Shown one piece after another: positions 32,180 to 40,802 of a stretch of DNA of 64,000 bases (its first letter is position 1; each line of letters begins with the position of its first letter). Both the position numbers and the translations under genes were made by a program. This stretch comes from Trichomonas tenax (lineage: Eukaryota > Parabasalia > Trichomonadida > Trichomonadidae), in contig JALKBU010000008.1 in the NCBI GenBank assembly GCA_023091735.1, positions 62,001-126,000 of the forward strand. The letters are read 5' to 3'. The notes beneath the pieces are model-generated. The model was not told the DNA's origin. It did no database searches and saw only the letters and a program-made list of their open reading frames with translations.

Positions 32180-32264
32180 TTAATTTTACTTGTCAAATTT
32201 TTGTTGTTTACATAACATTTTTGACATGTAAACTTGCCACTTTTCTAGAAAGGTTGATGACTCA

Positions 32265-32273
32265 TACGTTAAG
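32265..32273. repeat. Target-site duplication TACGTTAAG, right copy
   Basis: Identical to 31649-31657. Confidence 0.85.
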
Positions 32274-33698
32274 CCGTGTCAATACATTTATTACAAATAA
32301 AAATCAAGGACACTCATGTCTGTATCTAGTCATTGATGTGGAAATATAGAAATAATGGTTATTTTGAATCACAATCATAAAAACATTTTTTTAGAGAATC
32401 AAAATTACTCAAAATAATTGTATTTAGCTTTGTAAACACTCAATTTGTTTTACATTTTTATGCATTTACATATATCAGATGAGAACATCATCAAATACTT
32501 ATATCCCTTATTAAAATCACTAATTCATTATTTTCTGATGTAAACATGTACAGAATCTTTTTTCTACTGTCGTGGAAAACGTATATTGCATGAATTTGAT
32601 AATTATAAAAATTTGAAGCGATTTATATCAAAAGTTGTTAATAGTTGTTAATAGTTATTCTGTATTTGAGGTAAATAGTTTGTTCGCTGTTATGATGCCA
32701 TATTTAACGCATACTGTCTTTCTGATTTGATTTTGAAGAACATCTTCAAAGATAAGCAGCCATTCACTTCTACTTGCCATTGGATAGTGAAGAGTGGAAA
32801 TAATTTACGTCAACTTTGTAGTACGAAACAATTTAGATTTCTGTAAAATTCATACAATAACAAACATGTTTTTAATTCAACAAATATGCACATTAAATTG
32901 AGATATAGAGGTGACAATTACAAAAACATAGTATACACATGCATAGGGACTTAAATAATTGGTTTGATTCTGATATCATTGTAATCTTCGAGCAATTGTC
33001 TATTCAAATCTGGTCCTGAAAATTAAATGAAGAAAACAACTATAAAATCATGACTTAGTCATCGTTATAACTATACAAACGCCTACTGGATATGGTAGAG
33101 TATCAAATTCTCCATTAGTAATCATTCAAATCGTTAAAATGATAGTGATGCCATTTAATTTTTTGTGATATCAAACGAGAATCTGACACAATCAAACGTT
33201 ATCTGTTGCATTTCGAGAAATCTAAGTTTCAACACTACAAAACAACTTCTTATATCAACATGATTATGAAGTGAAAGAATCGTTCTAAAATAACGAAAAT
33301 TCGATGACAAAAATCCATTCAAAATGATTTGATTTTGAATTTTGAAATATTAATTGTAAAATATCCCTCAAATGTTTGGAGATTTGACATCTCTACAACT
33401 AGGCATAAAATCAATTAATCCAAATTTTAGCCACAATTCGAAAAATCAAAATTTGTAATTTTGCTAGTAAAGATAAATAAAGAAGATATGATAACAACTT
33501 TACAGAGAAAGGAAAAAGAAAGATAGAGAACACATTGTAAAATAGAATATTATCAAAATAGTTATCATTTGTTTTTTTTTCTTTCAAAAAAATTGAATTC
33601 TTTTCAAAAAAAAAATATTTAATTAGATCCCATAAGAAAAGGCATTTATGTGTTATCGTGAAATTTGACAAAATATTTTACAAAGGTCCATTCAATTT

Positions 33699-33704
33699 TC
33701 ACTT
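33699..33704 (+). promoter_or_regulatory. Initiator-like TCACTT
   Basis: TCACTT, overlapping a second match TCATTT at 33704-33709, lies 18-28 nt upstream of the Myb ATG at 33728. Confidence 0.5.
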
Positions 33705-33727
33705 CATTTATTCGTTTATATCGATAA

Positions 33728-34201
33728 ATGGTGGGAATTGGAAAAGGGACAACAAAGAACAAGTTCACGAACAGCGACGACATAAAGTTGAAGCAGGCTG
33801 TGAAAGCGTTTGGGAAGAACTGGATCAAAGTTTCAGAAGAAATGCACGACAAGAACCCCAGACAGTGCAGAGATAGATACGAAAAATATCTGTCACCGGA
33901 AATGAATCACGAACCTTTTTCTGTTGAGGAAGATATTGCTTTGTTAAACGCATTTGAGAAAATTGGACCTAAATGGGTGACAATTGCCACGGTTATTAGA
34001 GGAAGATCAGACGTAGCTCTTAAATCGCGCTTCAAACTGTTACAAAGACATGGAAAGACTTTAGATGTTTTGCAATCAACAGATCCAAAGAAAGATATTA
34101 AAAAGGGTAAGACTACGGATGTCGGTGGTGAAAGTGTTGAAGACCTTGGAGATATTTTTGAGCATATTGACAATGAATTTATTTTCAATTTCTTGGAATA
34201 A
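33728..34201 (+). CDS. Two-repeat Myb DNA-binding protein
   Basis: 157 aa with two Myb/SANT repeats: FTNSDDIKLKQAVKAFG-KNWIKVSE to RQCRDRYEKYL (about residues 13-56), and FSVEEDIALLNAFEKIGPKW to DVALKSRFKLL (about 63-106). An acidic tail follows (SVEDLGDIFEHIDNEFIFNFL). The recognition-helix parts RQCRDRY and DVALKSRF are intact. Trichomonads have an expanded set of small R2R3-type Myb factors that bind core-promoter and iron-response sites; a transcriptional role is likely, its targets unknown. The stop TAA runs into TAAA, matching the trichomonad polyadenylation signal that overlaps stop codons. Confidence 0.93.
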   Translation: MVGIGKGTTKNKFTNSDDIKLKQAVKAFGKNWIKVSEEMHDKNPRQCRDRYEKYLSPEMNHEPFSVEEDIALLNAFEKIGPKWVTIATVIRGRSDVALKSRFKLLQRHGKTLDVLQSTDPKKDIKKGKTTDVGGESVEDLGDIFEHIDNEFIFNFLE

Positions 34202-35777
34202 AGATATCAGTGTTGTATTTTTGATTACAAACTTAGTGAACAATGGTGTTTAGTAATATCAAGTAATAATATGACTTTATTTGTCTTATTGATAAATCAT
34301 TGTTTAATAATTGTTTTCCAATTCTTTGGGACAATGCATTGTATTCTTTTGTTTCAATACCATCATTTTTATCATAAATCAATACTTAAGAATCAATATT
34401 TTATAAAAAAAATTATATCAAAATCAAAAAAATGTGACTGAATCGAGATCATTCGAGAATTATATTGAGATAGGGCATTACATATTAAAGTTGAAAATAA
34501 ATTCAGGTATTTTTTTCGAAATTGGATGTCAATTTGGATTTGTATTCCTTGATAACTCTATATATCACTGATATATAGTTTTTTGTTTGATTGTTGAGAT
34601 ATTTTAATTGATGATAATTTTTAATAAAAGTCAATTTGTATGGTATAATTTGAGATATTGTCATATGCTATATTGATGCTATAGACATCAAGTCCTGGAT
34701 TTTGATTTTTGCGAAATATTTAAACTATATTTTGCTCATTTTGTAATATTAATGATAATTCGTCGATCAAAATGATATAAAATCCATGTGGATGTGGCGG
34801 ATTTCGTGATTAATAGATCACAAATCAAGTTAAAAAGGGAAAAAAATTGAATTAGCCTTTAAAATTTTTTGTGAAAAAAATTTTCAAATGACCGCAATTT
34901 GATTTAACAATGAACACAGAACTGTTATTTTTCCAGCGAATTTTTTTTATGTTGCATTCAAATTTAAAAGATTTTGCATTTTGTTCGGACAATTATTGAT
35001 TGAATATATGAATTAACACAGTTATTTATAGCCCCCAATGGACCCAAATATTATAGATTTTCAGTTAAAACGATGGAATTTTGTTTTTCTTGTATCATTG
35101 AAATATCATTTCTTTTTCTATCAATTATCCTTGTTCGTAACTTCTAATCCACACTTTTTATTGACACTATGATATGTTTGATACCGAAATATAGCGAAGA
35201 TTTTATAATTAATCAAAATTAATCTCAATTTCTGATACTCATGAAAATACACCTAAAATAGTTTATAATTATTTCAGTTGTAGCGACAATTCGCTGTCAA
35301 ATTGCTTTCAATGTGCAAAATTTTCAACATATTTACATCTTTATAATCCAACCTCTAGCATTCTATAAATATAACACACTCATTCCATATATACCAAAAA
35401 TGGTAGCCAATTTAACCCATATAGCATCTTCAAAATCAAATTTCAATTACCTCTTGTTAAAACGATTCTATACAACTCCAATCACAAAAACTTTATGCCT
35501 ATCAATTTTACATAATTATTTATTATGATTAATCGAATATAAATTATTTTGAATTTTTTAATATGCGATATATTATATTTTAACAATTAAAATCCTTCAT
35601 AAATCACGATTCAACATATAAATGAACACATAAGAGGTTCTAAATTCATGAGTTTCATCAAAATTTAAAATATTTTCATAAATGCTATTTGATAACAGGG
35701 AATATATATGAACAACTATAAAATTTTAAAAATCAAACATGAATAACATAACAGAACACACAATCGAATATTAAAAA
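34202..35777. other. Gene-free AT-rich spacer
   Basis: 1.6 kb with no gene, RNA or repeat I could support; very AT-rich throughout. Confidence 0.5.
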
Positions 35778-36626
35778 TTATTTGTTATTGTTTTCTTCTT
35801 CTTGCTGTTGGTTTCCTTCTATCATTTTGTCGATCATTCCATCCGACTCTTCTTCATCTGACTCTGGAGACATCGCTTTCTCTAAATTATTTGTGAATGT
35901 ATTTAAGGAAACAAGATTTTCATTTGGATTTCCATTCATTTGACTAGATTCTGGTTGAACATTATCAGCGTTGTTCTGTTCATCATCAAGGTCTGGAATT
36001 GGAGTCTTCTTCGGATACATTCGACTTCCTGAGCGTGACTTCTGTGGCTTAGGTGTATCTTTCACTGCTGATTTCTCAGGGACTCGTTTATCGTAGATGA
36101 GTTCATCATCAGGTTGAGATTTTGGAGTTCTTCTTCCTGGAGACTTTTGCTTTGAATTATAGTTGACGTACATTCCAAATTCAAGTTCCGGGTTGAGTGA
36201 AGACTGACTTCTTGAAGGGCTTTTACTTCTAGAGTTGCTCAACGATGATGAGCATGATGAAATTCCTTTCTCGTTCTCAGTAGGAAACTCAGCTTCGCAG
36301 TATCTTAATTTCTCACTCCATGGAATCTGTGCAGACCTGCTCTGGATCTTAGGTTGTGTTCGAAAGAAATCTTCTTGAATCGGAATTCCGTGTGCTTTCT
36401 TCCAAATGCTATCAATGTTCTTAGAGTTCTTGATATCGTTCCTTATCGCCATTTCTCGCTCTTCGTCTTTCCTTTGCCGGTTGATATTAAAGATTCGTGC
36501 GACGTTAGGTTTCATTGAGATCGGTCTGTGCTGGTTGTGCTTTAGTGCGTAGGTGTGTCTCTCGTATGCGCGTGCTTTCTCTGCCAGATCTAAGTATTTT
36601 GAGCAAACAGGCTGAGCGCGAAACAT
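35778..36626 (-). CDS. CFAP97-like (hemingway-domain) protein
   Basis: 282 aa. The N-terminal part (residues about 15-75: AYERHTYALKHNQHRPISMK, then PNVARIFNINRQRKDEEREM and AIRNDIKNSK) follows the CFAP97/KIAA1430 pattern of an early His-rich loop, a Lys-Pro, then a charged helix with xEEEREMAI and RxNxxL-like positions. That family is found in ciliated or flagellated eukaryotes. The rest is low-complexity: a Ser/Arg-rich stretch (SNSRSKSPSRSQSS) and an acidic/Gln C-terminus. Assignment rests on a short domain and is moderate. A 140-bp repeat, also present upstream of the gene at 46355, begins 53 bp upstream of the ATG. Confidence 0.6.
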   Translation of the reverse strand: MFRAQPVCSKYLDLAEKARAYERHTYALKHNQHRPISMKPNVARIFNINRQRKDEEREMAIRNDIKNSKNIDSIWKKAHGIPIQEDFFRTQPKIQSRSAQIPWSEKLRYCEAEFPTENEKGISSCSSSLSNSRSKSPSRSQSSLNPELEFGMYVNYNSKQKSPGRRTPKSQPDDELIYDKRVPEKSAVKDTPKPQKSRSGSRMYPKKTPIPDLDDEQNNADNVQPESSQMNGNPNENLVSLNTFTNNLEKAMSPESDEEESDGMIDKMIEGNQQQEEENNNK

Positions 36627-37543
36627 TTTTTTAATATAAACTAACGTATAAATTTTATTGCGACAAATTTTAAAATCATATTTTATTTTTGACGCGGCTT
36701 GCTTTCGATATCACGTTATATTTGATATCTCTTCGAAAAGACCTTCTCACTCTTTAAGGTTATTCCTTGGATGAAAAAAGTTCAGATTATCTTTATGTCC
36801 TATTGTGCAACAGTTAAACCCACATTAAATTCTTTTAACTACTGGATATACATATGTATTGAATGAGTTAGAAATTAATAATCAAAACTACATTGAAGTT
36901 AATAGTGATGGCTTGTCTAAATTTTTATACGCAAAGTGGGCGAAACTCGTTTTTTAACTCACTGGATTAACTTCTTATTAAGTTATTGAACTCCAATGTA
37001 CAAAATCCTGTTGTGCATGATATATTAAAGAATTAGCTAACAAAGTGTATATTTCATTAAAATATTAGATGTATCTTGCATCAAAAACATTGATTTGCCA
37101 TGATGTGCTTTACTCATTATAATATATTATATTCCCATTGTATAGCATTTTTATAACGTAAAATATGTTGTTGTCGATGATAAATAAGTAAATCTAATCA
37201 CAAATATGCTTTTTTAGCTTTTTTTTTTGAAAAAGTATTCCAAGTGTTCACACATAAGCTCTGTGTGTTATTCTCCCAAAAATAATGATGACTCTTTTCA
37301 ATTTTTTCCGCTCTATTCTTCTCAATTTAATAAACTTTTCAAATTTAGCCGCGCAAAAAGAGTAATCATTAGATGTAATCAGCGAACTACTTCTTTTACG
37401 AAGTGTTAAATTCATCATCAACTTTGATAAAGTTCTTCAAACATTTGGTGGATATACAAAATACTAAAAAAGCAATTCATTTATACAAAAAATGATGTCG
37501 CGACATCATATTCATTAATATTTTTTTAATTCATGTATTTAAA
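36627..37543. other. Spacer with 140-bp dispersed repeat
   Basis: Contains the repeat at 36680-36819; the remainder (36820-37543) shows no gene. The short frame at 37227-37409 looks incidental. Confidence 0.5.
36680..36819. repeat. 140-bp promoter-proximal repeat, copy 1
   Basis: Nearly identical in reverse complement to 46102-46241, with about ten differences by eye over 140 bp. Core blocks are TTTCGATATCACGTTATATT and CTTCGAAAAGACCTTCTCAC. Inside is an imperfect hairpin, ACCTTaaagagtgagAAGGT when read toward the gene. Both copies have the same orientation relative to the gene they precede. Confidence 0.9.
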
Positions 37544-38683
37544 TCAAACTGCACCTTTATATTTGAGAAGATTTCGAACTCGATTAGATTTGGCAACGGA
37601 AAGAGCTGTTTCACCAGAGGTTGTTTTCATGTTGACATCAACACCATCGAGTGAAACAAGATATTGACAAATTTCATATTTATCTTGGAAACTTGCTACA
37701 TATAGTAATGATCTGTTATCATCTGATGGCGAATTCATGTTGGCTCCAGGGAGTTCACAAAAATATTTGATTGCTTTCAAGTTGTCACATCGACAAAGTC
37801 TCCATAACGCATTTGATGTATTAGGCCAATTTTTTGAAGGATCAACACCACATTCAACAAGAAGTTTCACAAGTTTAAAATTGTTTTTATCTGCACCATG
37901 TGTGATAATGTTCTCTAAAATATCGATATCTCCATATCTATCTTTTATGTAAGCTGTAACTTCGTGATATTTAGAATCAACAGCGGGTTTTGCTGAAACA
38001 TAGTCATCTTCGTTTGCAATCCTCTCGAAAATTGAGTATATTTTGAAGAAATTCTCTGTCTTCTTTTCGAGTTTACAAAGATCTTCATAATTCTTCTTCA
38101 TTGTCAAAATCCTCAAATGTTTTGAAACATCATTTATATTGCTTGAAACGTCTCTTATATTTGATTCCTGAGATGAAAATTTATTTTTGAGTGACTGAAT
38201 CTCAATGATAATTCTGTCTTTATCTTCATTTGTTTTCTGATTCTGTGAAGACTTCAGTGACTGAATCTCATTGATGATTGAGTTCTTGTCTTCATCAATT
38301 TTTTGGGACTGTGATGATTTCAGTGATTGGATTTCATTGATAATGAAGCTCTGATGAGAGTTGTTGATTATGACATCGATTGAACTTCGTAATTCTGTAA
38401 ATAGAGGGACTTTTAAGATAAAACTGAGTGTGTTCAAATTGTTCAAATTTTCGGATGCATTTAGACTGTATTCAACGTTAGCATGAGAAAGGAATGTCAA
38501 TAGTGAATCTTTGCTGTGATAAGATGAAAAGTTTGTAAATAATTTATCAAATTGGTTTGGTTTCAACATAGATTCGTCCAGAATGCAACATATTTCATCT
38601 GCATTTCTACACTTGAAGAAGTTATCGTCGTTTATGTACTTATTGATGTCATTGGCGATTGATTTCCAGTCAGGGGAAATCAT
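37544..38683 (-). CDS. Ankyrin-repeat protein with internal coiled-coil repeats
   Basis: 379 aa. The N-terminal domain (about 1-115) is the helical, Asn-rich type usual in trichomonad ankyrin proteins. Next come three tandem units of about 21-22 residues built on IINEIQSLKSSQ (about 119-180), predicted coiled coil. The C-terminal third carries about four ankyrin repeats, recognisable in GADKNNFKLVKLLVECGVDP, NALWRLCRCDNLKAIKYFCE, RSLLYVASFQDKYEICQYLV and GETALSVAKSNRVRNLLKYK. It presumably mediates protein-protein contact; partner unknown. Such families are very large in trichomonads. Confidence 0.9.
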   Translation of the reverse strand: MISPDWKSIANDINKYINDDNFFKCRNADEICCILDESMLKPNQFDKLFTNFSSYHSKDSLLTFLSHANVEYSLNASENLNNLNTLSFILKVPLFTELRSSIDVIINNSHQSFIINEIQSLKSSQSQKIDEDKNSIINEIQSLKSSQNQKTNEDKDRIIIEIQSLKNKFSSQESNIRDVSSNINDVSKHLRILTMKKNYEDLCKLEKKTENFFKIYSIFERIANEDDYVSAKPAVDSKYHEVTAYIKDRYGDIDILENIITHGADKNNFKLVKLLVECGVDPSKNWPNTSNALWRLCRCDNLKAIKYFCELPGANMNSPSDDNRSLLYVASFQDKYEICQYLVSLDGVDVNMKTTSGETALSVAKSNRVRNLLKYKGAV

Positions 38684-39053
38684 TATTATTTTTTATTTAA
38701 AAATTAATTTTCACCAACACTTTTCTTTGAAAATTTTCCACCAACAATTTCTATCATTTATAATAATTCACTTTTTTTCATTGAACTAAAGAAGGAAAAG
38801 ACAATGAGAGTTAAAACATCAAAATATTGAAGAATGAAATAAAGTGTTGATTTAATTTTTGTTATGATGCAACTGGATAAGAAGGTACTGTTCGGCTCAT
38901 CTATCCAATTCAAAACAAAAATATCGAGCACATATCATCTTAATCGATTTTGTCAAAGAAGTTATAGTGATATATATATATTGGTTGATTATAAAAATCT
39001 TAAGAACTAAAATCCATATTTAAAATCATATATAAAAAAACAAACAAAATAAA
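38684..39053. other. Spacer
   Basis: 370 bp between two minus-strand genes; AT-rich, no feature recognised. Confidence 0.5.
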
Positions 39054-40508
39054 TTAGAAAAGTTGAGGAGCAATGTAACACTTCGTGATCTCTTCGATTG
39101 GGGCTGAAACAAGGAGTAGTTCGCTGATCGCATCGACAGTTGAAATTCCAACTTCTCGGTATGAATCTTCGGTCAACTGAGTGCCATTTCGCTCACCAAT
39201 GTTGCATCCCCCAAAACTCATCTCAAGTGTGTACGCAAATGGAATGCTGTATCTGTGGTGAAGAGCGACACGCATCGTTGTCGGATATTCCCTAGAATGA
39301 AAACTGATCGATTCATTGACATCGAAAAGAGATGTCATTCGTCCCATTATTCTCGGGAAGAATGGCTCATACTCATTCAGTCTCGTCCTTGCATCTCTCA
39401 CTCCGTATGTGAAAGCATTGCATTGCGCTGTGTGTCCATGGAAGTCTAAAAGGAAAAGAATCGGTCTCGTCTGACTAAGAATATCAAGGAAGCCAACAAC
39501 TGCAGCAGCTTCAGGAATCTGTCTCTTGTCAGGTCTTCGCCAAACTCTGTTCATATCCGTTCCAGTGAGCTGAGGCCTGAAATATCCGCAGATAACGCCA
39601 TCAGGATTCATCATTGGAAGCAGCAAAAATGAGAAGTTATTTAACAATGTTTTCGAGTTATTGCTGCCATCGAACAAACGAGCAATGAATCCCTCCATCG
39701 CGTAAGAGCTATTGGACTCTCCAGGATGAAGTCTTGCAGCGATAACAACGAGAGGTTTGTAATTAGAATTTTTCTTTTTGACTAAACACTTCGATATTGG
39801 TCGAACAAAGTTGTGTACCTCGGCATCCCAGAATATAGCTGGGACATCCACGCCTCCCGAAGAAACACAGATTGATGTTGCATTAATTCTGGCTGACATC
39901 AAGAAAGAGCGAAGATCACTGTACGAATATGGGTACAAATACGCAAAGTACATTGTATCGCGTGCTGTTACGTTGAAAGAGAAAGCCAAAGAATATTCTG
40001 GCGCCGTTCGACTTGTTTTGCTGCACCAGAAGTTAAGTCTGTTTCCGATCCTTTCCCAACCTCCTCCTCTTCGCAAGTTGTTCATAGACAGAGCAACTGG
40101 CTGCACTCCGATGCTATGTAATTGAGCATCTCTATAAAAGCCAGATATAATGAAAGAATACTCGCCAGGAGCAATATTGTCGACTTTGAAGTAGTACCAC
40201 GTGGCTGAATATTGCCTAGAAGGGTCAGGCAGCAAATTAATTTCGTAAATTCGTGACGCAATCTTCCAAACGCAACCAAGATTGCCGCATTCGAAATCTC
40301 CTGAGAAAATAAGTCCTTTTGGAGGTATTTGTACATTAGGATCGAAAATTAATTCTTGACGTCTTAAATATTCCTTTGGAACGTTATGAAATACGTATTC
40401 TCGCATCAAAGGAGGTGGCTCTGCAGGGAAGACGTTCAGCGCCATCGACTTCATTAGTCGTATCGCCGGTGTATAATGAAATAGTGGAGGTTCCCTCACA
40501 CTTTTCAT
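39054..40508 (-). CDS. M14 cytosolic carboxypeptidase (tubulin deglutamylase type)
   Basis: 484 aa. An N-terminal beta-rich CCP domain (WYYFKVDNIAPGEYSF through YFAYLYPYSYSDL, about 103-198) leads into an M14 zinc carboxypeptidase domain. Zinc ligands are H261 and E264 (LHPGES) and H357 or H359 (DFHGH). The substrate-binding motif is TDMNR (317-321) and the catalytic Glu is E429 (YTLEMSFGG). NPDGV is at 301-305. All key residues are present, so it should be active. CCP/AGBL-family enzymes remove glutamates from the tails of tubulin and other proteins; in a flagellate this points to axonemal tubulin processing (inference). It is divergent with the surface protein gene at 40803. Confidence 0.94.
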   Translation of the reverse strand: MKSVREPPLFHYTPAIRLMKSMALNVFPAEPPPLMREYVFHNVPKEYLRRQELIFDPNVQIPPKGLIFSGDFECGNLGCVWKIASRIYEINLLPDPSRQYSATWYYFKVDNIAPGEYSFIISGFYRDAQLHSIGVQPVALSMNNLRRGGGWERIGNRLNFWCSKTSRTAPEYSLAFSFNVTARDTMYFAYLYPYSYSDLRSFLMSARINATSICVSSGGVDVPAIFWDAEVHNFVRPISKCLVKKKNSNYKPLVVIAARLHPGESNSSYAMEGFIARLFDGSNNSKTLLNNFSFLLLPMMNPDGVICGYFRPQLTGTDMNRVWRRPDKRQIPEAAAVVGFLDILSQTRPILFLLDFHGHTAQCNAFTYGVRDARTRLNEYEPFFPRIMGRMTSLFDVNESISFHSREYPTTMRVALHHRYSIPFAYTLEMSFGGCNIGERNGTQLTEDSYREVGISTVDAISELLLVSAPIEEITKCYIAPQLF

Positions 40509-40802
40509 TTTTTATAAATTTTAAAATCTCGGAAAAGTGTCAGCTTAACGTTAAAAAGTCCTCGATTTTGTAAACGAAAAACGTCAAAACGTATAAAAAT
40601 TGTATTCAAAAGTTGTGCTTTTGTCATGTAAAAATCAAAATTTGCTGTGTAAAGTGGCAAATTGAGAAATAAAAAGTGTCGGTTTAAAAATATTATAAAA
40701 GTGGCTTTTTGTAAACAAAAAAATGCTAATTTTTCCATTCAAAAGTTAGAATTATGTCGTGTAAAGTCCAGAAATTTTATACAAAAAAGTGTCAGTTCAA
40801 AA
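40509..40802. promoter_or_regulatory. Bidirectional intergenic region with duplicated AAAGTGNC motifs
   Basis: This 294-bp region separates two divergent ATGs. It holds AAAAGTGTCAG near 40533, AAAGTGGC near 40650, AAAAAGTGTC near 40671, AAAAGTGGC near 40697 and AAAAAAGTGTCAG near 40785, plus paired blocks TTTTGTAAAC[G/A]AAAAA, ATTCAAAAGTT and GTC[A/G]TGTAAA. It looks like a tandemly duplicated ~120-bp unit. AAAGTGTCAGTT is also the inner arm of the TIR element at 31697-31710. Confidence 0.65.

Larger units (their letters stand above)
31658..32264. mobile_element. 607-bp TIR element, Mutator-like (9-bp TSD)
   Basis: The left end GAGTCCCCCACCTTTCTAG and the reverse complement of the right end (T)GAGTCATCAACCTTTCTAG share GAGTC, ACCTTTCTAGAAAA and a following TGACA/TGGCA. 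Perfect 9-bp duplications (TACGTTAAG) flank it. The left subterminal part holds a perfect 14-bp hairpin (31674-31687 with 31697-31710, TAGAAAAACTGACA) and the right one a GACATGTAAA block. It has no recognisable transposase. Mutator-like elements, abundant in trichomonads, make 9-11 bp duplications, so a non-autonomous MULE is the best call; a hAT origin (8 bp) is less likely because the ninth base also matches. Confidence 0.82.
27042..33698. other. 6.7-kb gene-poor repeat tract
   Basis: No intact conventional gene between the AGC kinase and Myb genes. Identified contents are the tyrosine-recombinase remnant (28719-29220), the octamer cluster (30539-30640) and the 607-bp TIR element (31658-32264). 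Coding-like scraps with stops or no ATG occur near 27420-27470 (minus, MGSDARYSYRKPLETPRPET) and at 31177-31362 (plus, 61 codons from an ATG, unassigned). The rest is AT-rich with many short homopolymers. Confidence 0.5.

Noticed and set aside
31658..32264. hAT classification from an 8-bp duplication
   Set aside because: The ninth base is duplicated in both elements and differs between them, which fits a 9-bp duplication; the termini also lack the usual CAG start of hAT elements.
40662..40802. 47 extra N-terminal codons on the surface protein
   Set aside because: That frame begins with TTG, lies in the duplicated promoter region and would hide the hydrophobic leader.
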